Origin: CAIQPS01 sp963783835
GTDB taxonomy: Bacteria; Actinomycetota; Thermoleophilia; RBG-16-64-13
Direction of reading: 5' to 3'
DNA: 64,000 bases
Assembly (NCBI GenBank): GCA_963783835.1
Contig: CAWAOX010000016.1
Coordinates: 1 to 64,000 of the forward strand
Shown here: piece after piece, positions 25,184 to 33,283 of the stretch
Numbering within the stretch: position 1 is the stretch's first letter
Layout: the number at the start of each line of letters is the position of its first letter
The notes under the pieces: model-generated
The model's input: only the letters and a program-made list of their open reading frames with translations
The model's database searches: none
What the model was told of the DNA's origin: nothing
Translations under genes and position numbers: made by a program

Positions 25184-26451
25184 CGGTCACAGTCCCCCAG
25201 CACCACGTCGATACTCGCGAAGATCGCCACCATGTCGGCGATCGTCTCTCCTTCCACCAGCGGCGGCACGGCCTGGCCGTGGTAGAAGCTGGGCGTGCTG
25301 AAGCGGACGCGCGCGGGCCGCGGCCCGCCCTCGGAGCGGATGTACACGCCCATCTCGCCCTTGGGCACCTCGATGGCCCGGTAGACCTCGCCTTTGGGGA
25401 CCTGCGGCCCCCGGAACACCTGGTTGAAGTCCTGGATCATCGCGGCCGATTCGCGGAGGACGTCTCTCTTGAGCGGGAGGGCGTGCGCTGAGTCACGGGC
25501 GATGAAGTCACCGTCCGGCATCTGATCGAGGCACTGCCGGATGATCTTGCACGATTCCCGGATCTCTTTCATGCGCACCAGGAAACGATCGTACACATCG
25601 GCGTTGTATTCCACCGCCACTTCGAAGTCGACCTCGGCGTACGCCGCGTAGGGCTCGTCTTTGCGCAGGTCGCGCGCCACGCCCGCGGAGCGCAGCGGCG
25701 GGCCTGTCACCCGCCAGGCGTAGCAGTCTTCGGCGGTGAAGATGCCGACGCCCTTGGCCCGCTTGTAGTAGATGCGGTTGTGCTTGATGATCCGCTCGTA
25801 CTCCGCCACCCGTTTGGGCAGGAAGTCGATCACCTTCCGGCAGCGGTGTTCGAAGCCGTCGGGCAGGTCCTTCGCTACGCCGCCGATACGGGCGAACGAG
25901 TGGGTGAGCCGGGCGCCGGTGAGCATCTCAAAGAGGTCGAGCACATACTCCCGGTCCCGAAAGCAGATGACGAAGAAGGTCTGCGTGCCCAGGTCCATGA
26001 TGTGGACGCCCAGCCACAGGATGTGATTGGAAATCCGGCACAGTTCGCTCGCGATCGTCCTTATGTATTGCGCGCGGGGAGGCACCTCCACCTGCATGAG
26101 CTTCTCGGCCGCTTCGCAGAACCCGTGGTTCATGGCGAACGCGCTGATGTAGTCGAGGCGGTCGGTGAGCGGGATTATCTGGTGATACGTCCGCTCCTCG
26201 CAGAGCTTCTCCAGCCCCCGGTGGAGGTTGCCGATCTCCGGCCGCACCGCCACGATGACTTCCCCGTCGAGGTCCAACTCAGCGCGGTAGACCCCGTGCA
26301 TGGACGGATGCTGGGGACCCATGCTGATGGTCATGATGTCGCCGGTGCGCTCCGGTTGCTGGCGGGTCCGGGCCTTGCGCTCCGCCAGCGCCTCCGGGGT
26401 GGGGCGAGTGGTCACGGGAGGGGGAGCGTCCGCTGCGCCGTGGTCGCTCAT
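25180..26451 (-). CDS. nuoD: NADH-quinone oxidoreductase subunit D (49 kDa)
   Basis: 423 residues. ATG 26451 overlaps the nuoC stop (TGATG). MGPQHPSMHGVYRAELDLDGE contains the His region near the quinone head-group site, and LDYISAFAMNHGFCEAAEKL and MDLGTQTFFVICFRDRE are typical. It ends in the conserved region FASIDVVLGDCDR. NuoC and NuoD are separate proteins, unlike the fused form of enterobacteria. Confidence 0.96.
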   Translation of the reverse strand: MSDHGAADAPPPVTTRPTPEALAERKARTRQQPERTGDIMTISMGPQHPSMHGVYRAELDLDGEVIVAVRPEIGNLHRGLEKLCEERTYHQIIPLTDRLDYISAFAMNHGFCEAAEKLMQVEVPPRAQYIRTIASELCRISNHILWLGVHIMDLGTQTFFVICFRDREYVLDLFEMLTGARLTHSFARIGGVAKDLPDGFEHRCRKVIDFLPKRVAEYERIIKHNRIYYKRAKGVGIFTAEDCYAWRVTGPPLRSAGVARDLRKDEPYAAYAEVDFEVAVEYNADVYDRFLVRMKEIRESCKIIRQCLDQMPDGDFIARDSAHALPLKRDVLRESAAMIQDFNQVFRGPQVPKGEVYRAIEVPKGEMGVYIRSEGGPRPARVRFSTPSFYHGQAVPPLVEGETIADMVAIFASIDVVLGDCDR

Positions 26452-26984
26452 CAGATCTTGCCCGTCAGGTCGGTGCGGACGCGGCCGCCGACGGTGCCTT
26501 TGAGCGGGAAGTCCTTCCGCAATGGGAAGCCTTCGAAGTCGTCGGTGGTGAGGAGCCGGCGCAGGTCGGGATGACCCGTGAAGACGATGCCGAACATCTC
26601 CCAGGTCTCCCGTTCGTCGAAGCCCGCCGACGGCCAAAGGCCCGTGACCGACGGCAGCGTCTGCCCCTCGGCCAGAGCAGTCTTCACCCGCAGGCGGTGG
26701 CCGTGGCTGTGGGAGAGCAGATGGGCCACGACGGCGAGCGGCACGTCGGGACGTCCGGGCAGATGGTCGCCAAGGAGGCTGTCCAATTGGTCGAATGCCG
26801 CCGACGGATCGTCCCGGCAGAAGGTGAGCAGGTCCAGCCAAGCGGCGGGATCGACACTTAGGGTCAGCTCGCCCCGGAACTCGATCCGTTCGCGGATCCG
26901 CTCCCCGAAAGCCGCGGTCAGCGCGTCCGCAGCGGCGAGCAGCGATGCCGGCAGGCTCGGGAGTCTGCCCTCGCCCGGCGTCAT
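26451..26984 (-). CDS. nuoC: NADH-quinone oxidoreductase subunit C (30 kDa)
   Basis: 177 residues, starting at ATG 26984, which overlaps the nuoB stop (ATGA). The complex I 30-kDa signature is ERETWEMFGIVFTGHPDLRRLLTTDDFEGFPLRKDFPL. The N-terminal half shows VDPAAWLDLLTFCRDDP and a loose family match. A peripheral-arm scaffold with no cofactor of its own. Confidence 0.94.
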   Translation of the reverse strand: MTPGEGRLPSLPASLLAAADALTAAFGERIRERIEFRGELTLSVDPAAWLDLLTFCRDDPSAAFDQLDSLLGDHLPGRPDVPLAVVAHLLSHSHGHRLRVKTALAEGQTLPSVTGLWPSAGFDERETWEMFGIVFTGHPDLRRLLTTDDFEGFPLRKDFPLKGTVGGRVRTDLTGKI

Positions 26985-27733
26985 GCTTTCTCCTCGACTT
27001 CCGCCGGCACGAGCGGTGTCCACGCGGAGGAGGCGCCCGGCCCGTCCGGCGCGCAGGGCTCTTCGCCCGTACTCGCGGCCAGCAGATCGCGGGCGGGGAT
27101 GCGGCGCAGGCCGTCATAGGCATGCCGGCTCTGTTTGATGCGGTCCCGGATCATCTCCAGCCCCTGCCAGAGCGCCTCGGGGCGAGGCGGGCAGCCGGGT
27201 ACGTAGACGTCGACCGGGATGAGGCTGTCTATACCCTGCACGATGTTGTAGGTATCCCAGATGTTCCCCGAGATGGCGCACGACCCCATGGCCAGCACCC
27301 ACTTGGGATCGGGTATCTGCTCGTAGAGGCGTACCACCCGGGGGGCCATCTTGACGCTGCACCAGCCGGCGACGATCATGCCGTCGGCCTGGCGCGGCGA
27401 GGCACGCATGGCCTCCATGCCGAAACGGGACATATCGAACCGCGAGCCACCCATGGCCATCATCTCGATGGCACAGCACGCAAGCCCGAACAGCAGAGGC
27501 CAGAAGGAGAAGCTGCGGCCGAAGCCGAGCACGCGCTCGATCTGCACCGGCATCGCGATGCCGCCGGGGAACTGCACCGGGCCACCCATCAGCTCGCCCT
27601 CGGGCGCCTCTTCGCCGGGGAGACAGAGCCGGCCGCGCGGCCGCGCGATCTCCTCCGGCGCCATCTGCAGGCGGCCGTCCCGGACTGTGAGGAAGGGACG
27701 ATCTTCGCTCGGGAAGGGGCGGTCTTCGCTCAT
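26981..27733 (-). CDS. nuoB: NADH-quinone oxidoreductase subunit B (cluster N2)
   Basis: 250 residues, longer than many NuoB proteins because of a 65-residue N-terminal extension and a C-terminal tail. The N2 ligand region shows the tandem Cys in GLACCAIEMMAMGG, MGSCAISGNIW and VPGCPPRPEALWQGL. The usual threonine-rich AGT segment reads AGWCSVKMAP here, with an extra Cys. ATG 27733 overlaps the nuoA stop. N2 is the final electron donor to quinone. Confidence 0.93.
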   Translation of the reverse strand: MSEDRPFPSEDRPFLTVRDGRLQMAPEEIARPRGRLCLPGEEAPEGELMGGPVQFPGGIAMPVQIERVLGFGRSFSFWPLLFGLACCAIEMMAMGGSRFDMSRFGMEAMRASPRQADGMIVAGWCSVKMAPRVVRLYEQIPDPKWVLAMGSCAISGNIWDTYNIVQGIDSLIPVDVYVPGCPPRPEALWQGLEMIRDRIKQSRHAYDGLRRIPARDLLAASTGEEPCAPDGPGASSAWTPLVPAEVEEKA

Positions 27734-28098
27734 TCCCATTCGAACACGCCCTTCTTCCACGCGTAGAAGTAACCGACCAGAAGGATGGCGATGAACACGA
27801 ACATCTCGACCAGGGCGCCGGTGCCGAGCGACCTCAGCGACACCGCCCACGGGTAGATGAAGACCGCCTCGAGGTCGAACAGCACGAAGAGCACGGCCAC
27901 GAGATAGTAGTGGACGTTGAAGGGCGACCGAGCGTCGGCTTTGGGGACCACGCCGCACTCGTAGGCCTGGTCTTTATTGGGATTTCTGCTCTTGGGCGAA
28001 AGCAGGTGAGAGATGAAGACGAACAGAATCGCCATCGCCGCGCCGATGGCGAACATGAGTGCAAACTGGATGACGAGGTCGATAGTGGGACTGACCAA
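27730..28098 (-). CDS. nuoA: NADH-quinone oxidoreductase subunit A
   Basis: 122 residues, three membrane helices. The diagnostic motif YECGVVPKADARSPFNVHYYLVAVLFVLFDLEAVF includes the conserved Cys loop and acidic residues. It starts with TTG, AAGGAG upstream, and is the first gene of the nuo operon. The promoter should lie in the 220-nt gap shared with the divergent tatC gene. Confidence 0.95.
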   Translation of the reverse strand: MVSPTIDLVIQFALMFAIGAAMAILFVFISHLLSPKSRNPNKDQAYECGVVPKADARSPFNVHYYLVAVLFVLFDLEAVFIYPWAVSLRSLGTGALVEMFVFIAILLVGYFYAWKKGVFEWE

Positions 28099-28245
28099 GC
28101 AAGCTCCTTAACCGGCTTTGGCTAGCTCCGAGCCGGTCCCCCCACGGCTGCGCGTGCTATGCGCGAACATAACAAATTGCCGCTCTACCTGCAAACTCCG
28201 CGCGCACCGGGATGGTGTCGACGGGTGCCGACGCGGGGTCTGGGC

Positions 28246-28251
28246 TATACT
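28246..28251 (+). promoter_or_regulatory. tatC: Predicted -10 box for tatC
   Basis: TATACT stands 67 nt before the tatC GTG in the nuoA-tatC divergent gap and matches a sigma-70-type -10 hexamer at five of six positions. No convincing -35 hexamer is seen at 16-18 nt upstream. A similar GGGCTAT sequence precedes the VanW gene near 56697. Confidence 0.4.
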
Positions 28252-28317
28252 CTTCCCCTACCCGATCCTGGAGGATCAGAGTTCTTGAGTAGTGCGGTTT
28301 CGTAAGCTGAGGATCCC

Positions 28318-29121
28318 GTGAGCAAAGATTCGACCAGGACGATGCCCCTGATGGGGCATCTCGGTGAGCTGCGCAAGCGGTTCACGTACAGTGCGATCGT
28401 AATCGTGGTATTCGTGATCGCGGCCTTCATCGAGAAGGACTACGTGCTTGACATCCTCGTGCGGCCTTTGCGCCAAGCCGGTTTCACCGAGGATTTGGCC
28501 ACTTTCGGCGTGACCGAGGCCTTCATGCAGATACTCAAGGTCTCGATCTACGCCGGCCTCCTCATCGCCCTGCCCTTCCTCCTCTATCAGTTCTGGGCTT
28601 TCATCATGCCCGCTCTGTACGAGAACGAGAAGCGCAGCGTCGTCCCCTATGTCCTCTTCACGACCGCCCTATTCTTGGCCGGGGTCGCGTTCGCCTACTT
28701 TGTCGTGCTGCCAGTCGGCCTCCGGTTCCTGGTCGGCTACGGCGACCAGTTCTTCAACCAACTCTTCCAGGCCGAGCGCTACTTCAGCTTCATATCTATG
28801 TTCCTACTGGCCTTCGGCGTGGTCTTCGAGCTCCCACTGATCATGATGCTCCTCGCCTGGGCCGGCATTATCGACTACATCAGGATGCGCAAGTGGCGGA
28901 AGTACGCCATCCTGATCATGGCGGTCGTCGCCATGGTCCTTACCCCCAGCCAGGACCCGGTCAGCATGGCCCTCATGCTCATCCCCTTGATCATCCTCTA
29001 CGAGTTCGGCATCTTGCTTTCCAAGTTCGCGTCCAAGCGGAAGCTCCAGCGGCAGGAGGCGGCGGCGTTGGCGGAGGCTGAGGAGGCCACGCCCGTTGAA
29101 GCAGGGACCACCGGAGGCTGA
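28318..29121 (+). CDS. tatC: Twin-arginine translocase subunit TatC
   Basis: 267 residues with six membrane helices. The N-terminal MGHLGELRKRF matches the conserved TatC HLxELRxR motif that contacts the twin-Arg signal. ALPFLLYQFWAFIMPALYENEKR and FGVVFELPLIMMLLAWAGII (with the conserved Phe-Glu) are typical. No TatA/TatB gene is adjacent. None of the three molybdenum enzymes here shows a Tat signal, so TatC serves proteins encoded elsewhere. The start is GTG. Confidence 0.95.
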   Translation: MSKDSTRTMPLMGHLGELRKRFTYSAIVIVVFVIAAFIEKDYVLDILVRPLRQAGFTEDLATFGVTEAFMQILKVSIYAGLLIALPFLLYQFWAFIMPALYENEKRSVVPYVLFTTALFLAGVAFAYFVVLPVGLRFLVGYGDQFFNQLFQAERYFSFISMFLLAFGVVFELPLIMMLLAWAGIIDYIRMRKWRKYAILIMAVVAMVLTPSQDPVSMALMLIPLIILYEFGILLSKFASKRKLQRQEAAALAEAEEATPVEAGTTGG

Positions 29122-29168
29122 GCCAATACGGTTTGCGTCGGCGAGGCTGATGGTGTTACCATCGCACC

Positions 29169-30782
29169 ATGACGCAAGACGTTCCACCTGACGGACCGAA
29201 CGGCGACCACCAGCGGGGGTCGCAGCTGAAGCCGGTGGTCCCGAGGACCATCACCGATCAGATCGCCGAGCAACTCCGCCAGCTCATCAACTCAGGCGAA
29301 TACAAGGCGGGCGACCGCATACCATCCGAGCGCGACCTCGCCACCCGGCTTGGCGTCGGCCGTCCGGCGGTGAGAGAAGCGCTGCGGGAGCTCAAGGCGC
29401 AAGGACTTCTGGTCGTGGGACGGGGGGCTCAGGGCACCACAGTCGCCAACCTGCCCTCGCCGAGCTTCACCGCTCCACTCTCTGCCCTTCTGGGAGCCGG
29501 CGCCGAACGCATGGCGGAGCTCATGGAGATACGGAGCGCCGTGGAGATCGAGGCGGCGGGACTGGCTGCCCGTAGAGCGACCATCGAGGACCTGCACCGC
29601 CTCTCGATCCTCGCCGCGGGCCCGGGCAAGCTGCTGTCTTCCGAAGACGACGTCGCGTTCCATGCGGCGATCGCGCAGGCGACGCACAACCCGTTGTTCG
29701 AGCGGGTCATTGGCGAGCCGGTGGCTCTCCTCCACGATCATATGGAGGCCATCCTGAGCGCCTACTACGCCGAGCCGGGCGGCGGGATCGCTCTCCATCA
29801 GCAGCACGAGGCGGTCCGGAGGGCCATCCGGGCCGGAGACGAGCAGAAGGCACGGGCGGCGATGCGCCAGCATCTGGATTATGTGGCCCGCGGACTCGCC
29901 CAACTGGCCGGGACCGGGCACATGATGCGCCTGGTGTTCATCGACCTCAACGGCACGCTGGTTTCGGGGCCGAGACATATCTCCGAACGGGTCAAGCGGA
30001 CGATCGGCAACGTCCGCGAAGGTGGAGTGGAGGTGGTTCTCGTCTCGTCTCGACCGCCCCGAGCCATGCGTCCCTTCTACCAGCAACTCGGCCTCATGAC
30101 ACCGGTGATCGCCTGCGACGGCGCCCTTCTTTGGAACGTGCAGGCGGGAGCGGGCTCCGCACGCGTCTCGATCCCGCATGCGCTGGCCGCCGAGATCGTG
30201 ACTGCCGGCCGCGACCTGGGAGCCGTCGCCAACATCGAGAGCGACGATGAGTGGTTCACCGACCGGGCGGTAGACCTGGTTCGGGACGGGATCCTCAACT
30301 ACGAGGTTTCCGAGCCGAACGAGGTAGGCCGTATCGACGAAGTGATCAAGGCGGGAGAGCCGATCGACAAGGTCTTCATCGACCTTCGCGACCTGGGCGA
30401 CGAGGGCGGGGCGGCCGGCCAGTCGATGCTTCAGCGCACCTTCCTGGGCAGGGTGAACATCTACGAGAACGTGCCCGGGATCCTCGACTTCACGTCGATA
30501 GACGCCTCGAAAGCCGCCATGGCCCAGCAGTTGGCCCGCCAGATGCAGATCCCCGCCGAACAGGTGATGGCGATCGGGGACCACGACAGCGACACAGCCC
30601 TACTGCAGTGGGCCGGAGTCGGCGTGGCCATGGGCAACGCGACGCCCGGCGCCAAAGCCGCGGCCAACGTGATCACGTCGTCCAACCTGCGCGACGGAGT
30701 CGCCGAGGCCCTGGAGCAGTGGGTACTCGGGCGCCGCGGCGCACAGGCGAGCGTGCCCAACCCGGGACCCTTGGGAGACTGA
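29169..30782 (+). CDS. GntR/FCD transcription regulator fused to a HAD-IIB (Cof-type) phosphatase domain
   Basis: 537 residues in one frame. Residues 25-95 are a GntR winged helix (GDRIPSERDLATRLGVGRPAVREAL). Residues 115-245 are an FCD ligand domain with the usual metal ligands visible as Asp161, His165, His213 and His235. Residues 253-525 are a HAD-IIB domain with motif I FIDLNGTLV, motif II VLVSSRPPRAM and motif IV AIGDHDSDTALL. Motif I has Asn261 in place of the second Asp of DxDGT, the general acid/base of HAD phosphatases, so catalysis may be reduced. The fusion suggests regulation by a phosphorylated metabolite. An internal ATG pair at the domain border could also give a free HAD protein. 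Confidence 0.85.
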   Translation: MTQDVPPDGPNGDHQRGSQLKPVVPRTITDQIAEQLRQLINSGEYKAGDRIPSERDLATRLGVGRPAVREALRELKAQGLLVVGRGAQGTTVANLPSPSFTAPLSALLGAGAERMAELMEIRSAVEIEAAGLAARRATIEDLHRLSILAAGPGKLLSSEDDVAFHAAIAQATHNPLFERVIGEPVALLHDHMEAILSAYYAEPGGGIALHQQHEAVRRAIRAGDEQKARAAMRQHLDYVARGLAQLAGTGHMMRLVFIDLNGTLVSGPRHISERVKRTIGNVREGGVEVVLVSSRPPRAMRPFYQQLGLMTPVIACDGALLWNVQAGAGSARVSIPHALAAEIVTAGRDLGAVANIESDDEWFTDRAVDLVRDGILNYEVSEPNEVGRIDEVIKAGEPIDKVFIDLRDLGDEGGAAGQSMLQRTFLGRVNIYENVPGILDFTSIDASKAAMAQQLARQMQIPAEQVMAIGDHDSDTALLQWAGVGVAMGNATPGAKAAANVITSSNLRDGVAEALEQWVLGRRGAQASVPNPGPLGD

Positions 30783-30791
30783 CCGGCCCTT

Positions 30792-30811
30792 CCGGCGCGC
30801 GCCCGCGCCGG
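30792..30811. terminator. GC-rich hairpin between convergent genes
   Basis: A perfect 8-bp stem CCGGCGCG/CGCGCCGG with a 4-nt loop sits between the ends of the GntR-HAD gene and the cation-exchanger gene. No U-run follows on either strand, so it would be a weak or factor-assisted terminator. Confidence 0.4.
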
Positions 30812-30851
30812 CGCCGCGACTAGTAGCGGGGCTGGCCGGCTCAGAAGGGCG

Positions 30852-31859
30852 CTATAAGACCGCCCAGAGCGTCACGCCCAGGAAGACGGCGTAGAGCACG
30901 CCCCCGAACAGCAGCGACCCCACCCCAAACCCTCTCTTGGTGAAACGCAGCTGTCCGTAGAGGATGGCTCCCGACAGCAAGGCAAGACCGACGGCCAGCA
31001 TTACGTACAGCTGCTGAGCGCCGTAGAGACGCCAATCCGTGAAGGCAAGCCCGATCGCGACGGGGAACGTGCTCTGGAACACCATGGCGCCCGTGATGTT
31101 CCCCAGGGCCAGCGTGTCCTTCTTCTGCCGCATCCACATGACACTGTTGAACTTCTCCGGGAGTTCTGTGGCCACAGGAGTGATGAGCAGGGAGATCACA
31201 AGGATAGGCACCCCGGCTGAGACCGAGACGGCAGTCAGTTCGCGCACGAAAAGATGTGCGCCGAAGATGATAGCCGCGAGTGCCACGATGATCTGGAGGA
31301 CCACCCTGGGCAAGTCCGGCGACTCCGCCGTACGATGGAAGTAGAGCGAGCGGCACTCGCCCTGCAGGTCGCCCTCGCTCTTCATCGTACGCTGCACGTA
31401 AATCCCATAGCAGATGATCAGCAGGACGGCCACCGCCCAGCGGAAGCGGCCGATGTCGAAGATGCCGACGGCCACGGCGGTCGCATAGGCCACGAGAAAG
31501 AAGCCCAGGTCCCGGCGCATGATCTCCCGGTTGAAGCGGATCTCGATCGTCCGTCTCTTCCTCCAGGTGAAGATGACCACCGAGATGCCGCACACGAACA
31601 TGGCCAGGGTGGAAAGCATGAAGGGCGCGCCGAGGATGGCGCCGATCCCGATCGCGTCCCCGCCCTCACCACCGGTGATCAGGATCGCGATGAGCGGGAT
31701 GATCGTCTCGGGAAGCGCCGTCCCCACGGCGGCAAGGACACTTCCCACGGCTCCTTCGCCCAGATTCAGTTTGCGCCCGAACCATTCGATGCCGTTCACG
31801 AACAACTCGCAACCGGCGAGGATCACGGCGAAGGCGACTATCAGGAGGAAGATCGACAT
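30852..31859 (-). CDS. Sodium/calcium exchanger family (CaCA) membrane protein
   Basis: 335 residues, about ten membrane helices in two inverted halves. The alpha-repeat motifs are visible: VGSVLAAVGTALPETIIPLIA in the first half and SLLITPVATELPEKFNSVMW in the second, each with the Glu that binds the cation. A long loop (residues 95-125 and 160-180, Arg-rich) separates the halves. It probably exchanges Na+ or H+ for Ca2+ at the cytoplasmic membrane. It is a single gene with no obvious partner. Confidence 0.85.
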   Translation of the reverse strand: MSIFLLIVAFAVILAGCELFVNGIEWFGRKLNLGEGAVGSVLAAVGTALPETIIPLIAILITGGEGGDAIGIGAILGAPFMLSTLAMFVCGISVVIFTWRKRRTIEIRFNREIMRRDLGFFLVAYATAVAVGIFDIGRFRWAVAVLLIICYGIYVQRTMKSEGDLQGECRSLYFHRTAESPDLPRVVLQIIVALAAIIFGAHLFVRELTAVSVSAGVPILVISLLITPVATELPEKFNSVMWMRQKKDTLALGNITGAMVFQSTFPVAIGLAFTDWRLYGAQQLYVMLAVGLALLSGAILYGQLRFTKRGFGVGSLLFGGVLYAVFLGVTLWAVL

Positions 31860-31936
31860 CCCGGCGATTCTAGCCGAACCACGGGCAGCGCATCAAACCC
31901 CGTGGACGGCGTCCGACCTCTGCGCTCAGCCGGCTC

Positions 31937-32317
31937 CTAGGCCAGGGCCAAACCCAGGTACGCGCTGAAGGCAAGGATGGCCATGACCGCAAAGCTCACC
32001 CCCGCGAAGAGCCACTGACGCCGCCCGGCGAACACGACGAGGAGGGCGACCACCCGGGCGAAGGGCGTCGCGAGTAGGACCAGCAACCCCAGATCGATGA
32101 AGCCGGTCGCGTCGAGCGAAGCGAGAAGGTGCGGTAGCCGGGTGATGGAACTCAAGCCCTCCACAGACCCGGCGCCGCGGACGGCAGCGAGTATGGCTCC
32201 GACGAGCATGAGTGCTATCGCAACGACCAGACCCGTCAACAGCAAACGGGACACCGCACGGGCCACCCGGGGATCGGCCGGCACCCCGGCCCTCGTCTCT
32301 TGCGGTGCAGTTCTCAT
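31937..32317 (-). CDS. DUF1634 membrane protein
   Basis: 126 residues with three membrane helices (LLLTGLVVAIALMLVGAILAA, the GFIDLGLLVLLATPFARVVALLVVF helix, and LFAGVSFAVMAILAFSAYLG). FIDLGLLVLLATPFARV is the DUF1634 hallmark. ATG 32317 overlaps the stop of the TauE/SafE gene (ATGA); the longer upstream frame is an artefact. DUF1634 genes commonly follow TauE/SafE genes and probably encode an accessory subunit. Confidence 0.85.
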   Translation of the reverse strand: MRTAPQETRAGVPADPRVARAVSRLLLTGLVVAIALMLVGAILAAVRGAGSVEGLSSITRLPHLLASLDATGFIDLGLLVLLATPFARVVALLVVFAGRRQWLFAGVSFAVMAILAFSAYLGLALA

Positions 32318-33144
32318 CGCAGAGTGATCCCCACCGCCGCCAGGATCATCTGGACCGAGAGCACGAACAGCACTATCGAGAGGACGATGGCGAGCGCGGA
32401 CGATCTGACCCTGAGCGCCAGGCGCGACCCCAGAAGAGCACCCGCCGTCACTCCAAGGACCACCGGTATCGCCACGGTGGGATCTATCATGCCACGGGCG
32501 AAGTAGACGATCGCCCCGGCGCATGCAGTCACTCCGAGCATGAGGCTGCTGGTCGCAACGGCCGCCCGCATGGGGACTCCCATGACCAGCCGCATCGCCG
32601 GCACGGTAAGGAAGCCACCCCCTACGCCCAGAAGCCCGGACACGTTGCCCGCAACGAGACCGGTAGCCAGACCGATGGGCAACCGGTGGACCCGGTATCT
32701 GACCGGGCAGCCGGCCCGGCTATCGTAGTAGCCCGCGCCGAGACGACCCAGGTCCGCCCCCTCCTCGGGGGTGGCGGGCACTGCCTTACGGCTCGTCGCC
32801 ATGTAGATCGAGACTACGATCATGACCCCGCCGAAGACCGCGCTCAGCACCTCCTTGTTGAGCAGCACACCCACGAAGCCCCCGGTGAGCGCCCCCAACG
32901 TCAGAGCAGTCTCCATGCTCACGGCCAGCCGGAAGTTGGTCAGTTCCTGCCGTACGTAGGCCACGGAGCCCGCGGTGGAAGTGGCGACCACGGCGACGAG
33001 GCTGGCCGAGATGGCGGCATGTATGGGCACGTCAAGAAAGAGCGTCAGCGCCGGGATGATGAAGACACCCCCACCCAGGCCGACCATCGACCCGAACGCG
33101 CCCCCGACGAAGCCGACGACGGCCAGAAGGATGATGTACGTCAT
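32314..33144 (-). CDS. TauE/SafE family anion exporter
   Basis: 276 residues, about eight membrane helices with the internal repeat of the family: GFVGGAFGSMVGLGGGVFIIPALTLF in the N-terminal half and GNVSGLLGVGGGFLTVPAMRLV in the C-terminal half. TauE/SafE proteins export sulfite, sulfoacetate or related organic anions; the substrate here cannot be told from sequence. It forms a two-gene unit with DUF1634. Confidence 0.88.
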   Translation of the reverse strand: MTYIILLAVVGFVGGAFGSMVGLGGGVFIIPALTLFLDVPIHAAISASLVAVVATSTAGSVAYVRQELTNFRLAVSMETALTLGALTGGFVGVLLNKEVLSAVFGGVMIVVSIYMATSRKAVPATPEEGADLGRLGAGYYDSRAGCPVRYRVHRLPIGLATGLVAGNVSGLLGVGGGFLTVPAMRLVMGVPMRAAVATSSLMLGVTACAGAIVYFARGMIDPTVAIPVVLGVTAGALLGSRLALRVRSSALAIVLSIVLFVLSVQMILAAVGITLR

Positions 33145-33283
33145 GAGGAGAGGCTATCACAGCACCCCGGATCCTCGCGGGCCAGGCCCCCCGCTTCCTT
33201 CTCTGGGCGTATTGGCGGTACGCTGTAACGGTCCCACACGGGCCGGAGGGCATTCCGGCCGAGAACCGCCAGGGGGTGGTCGG

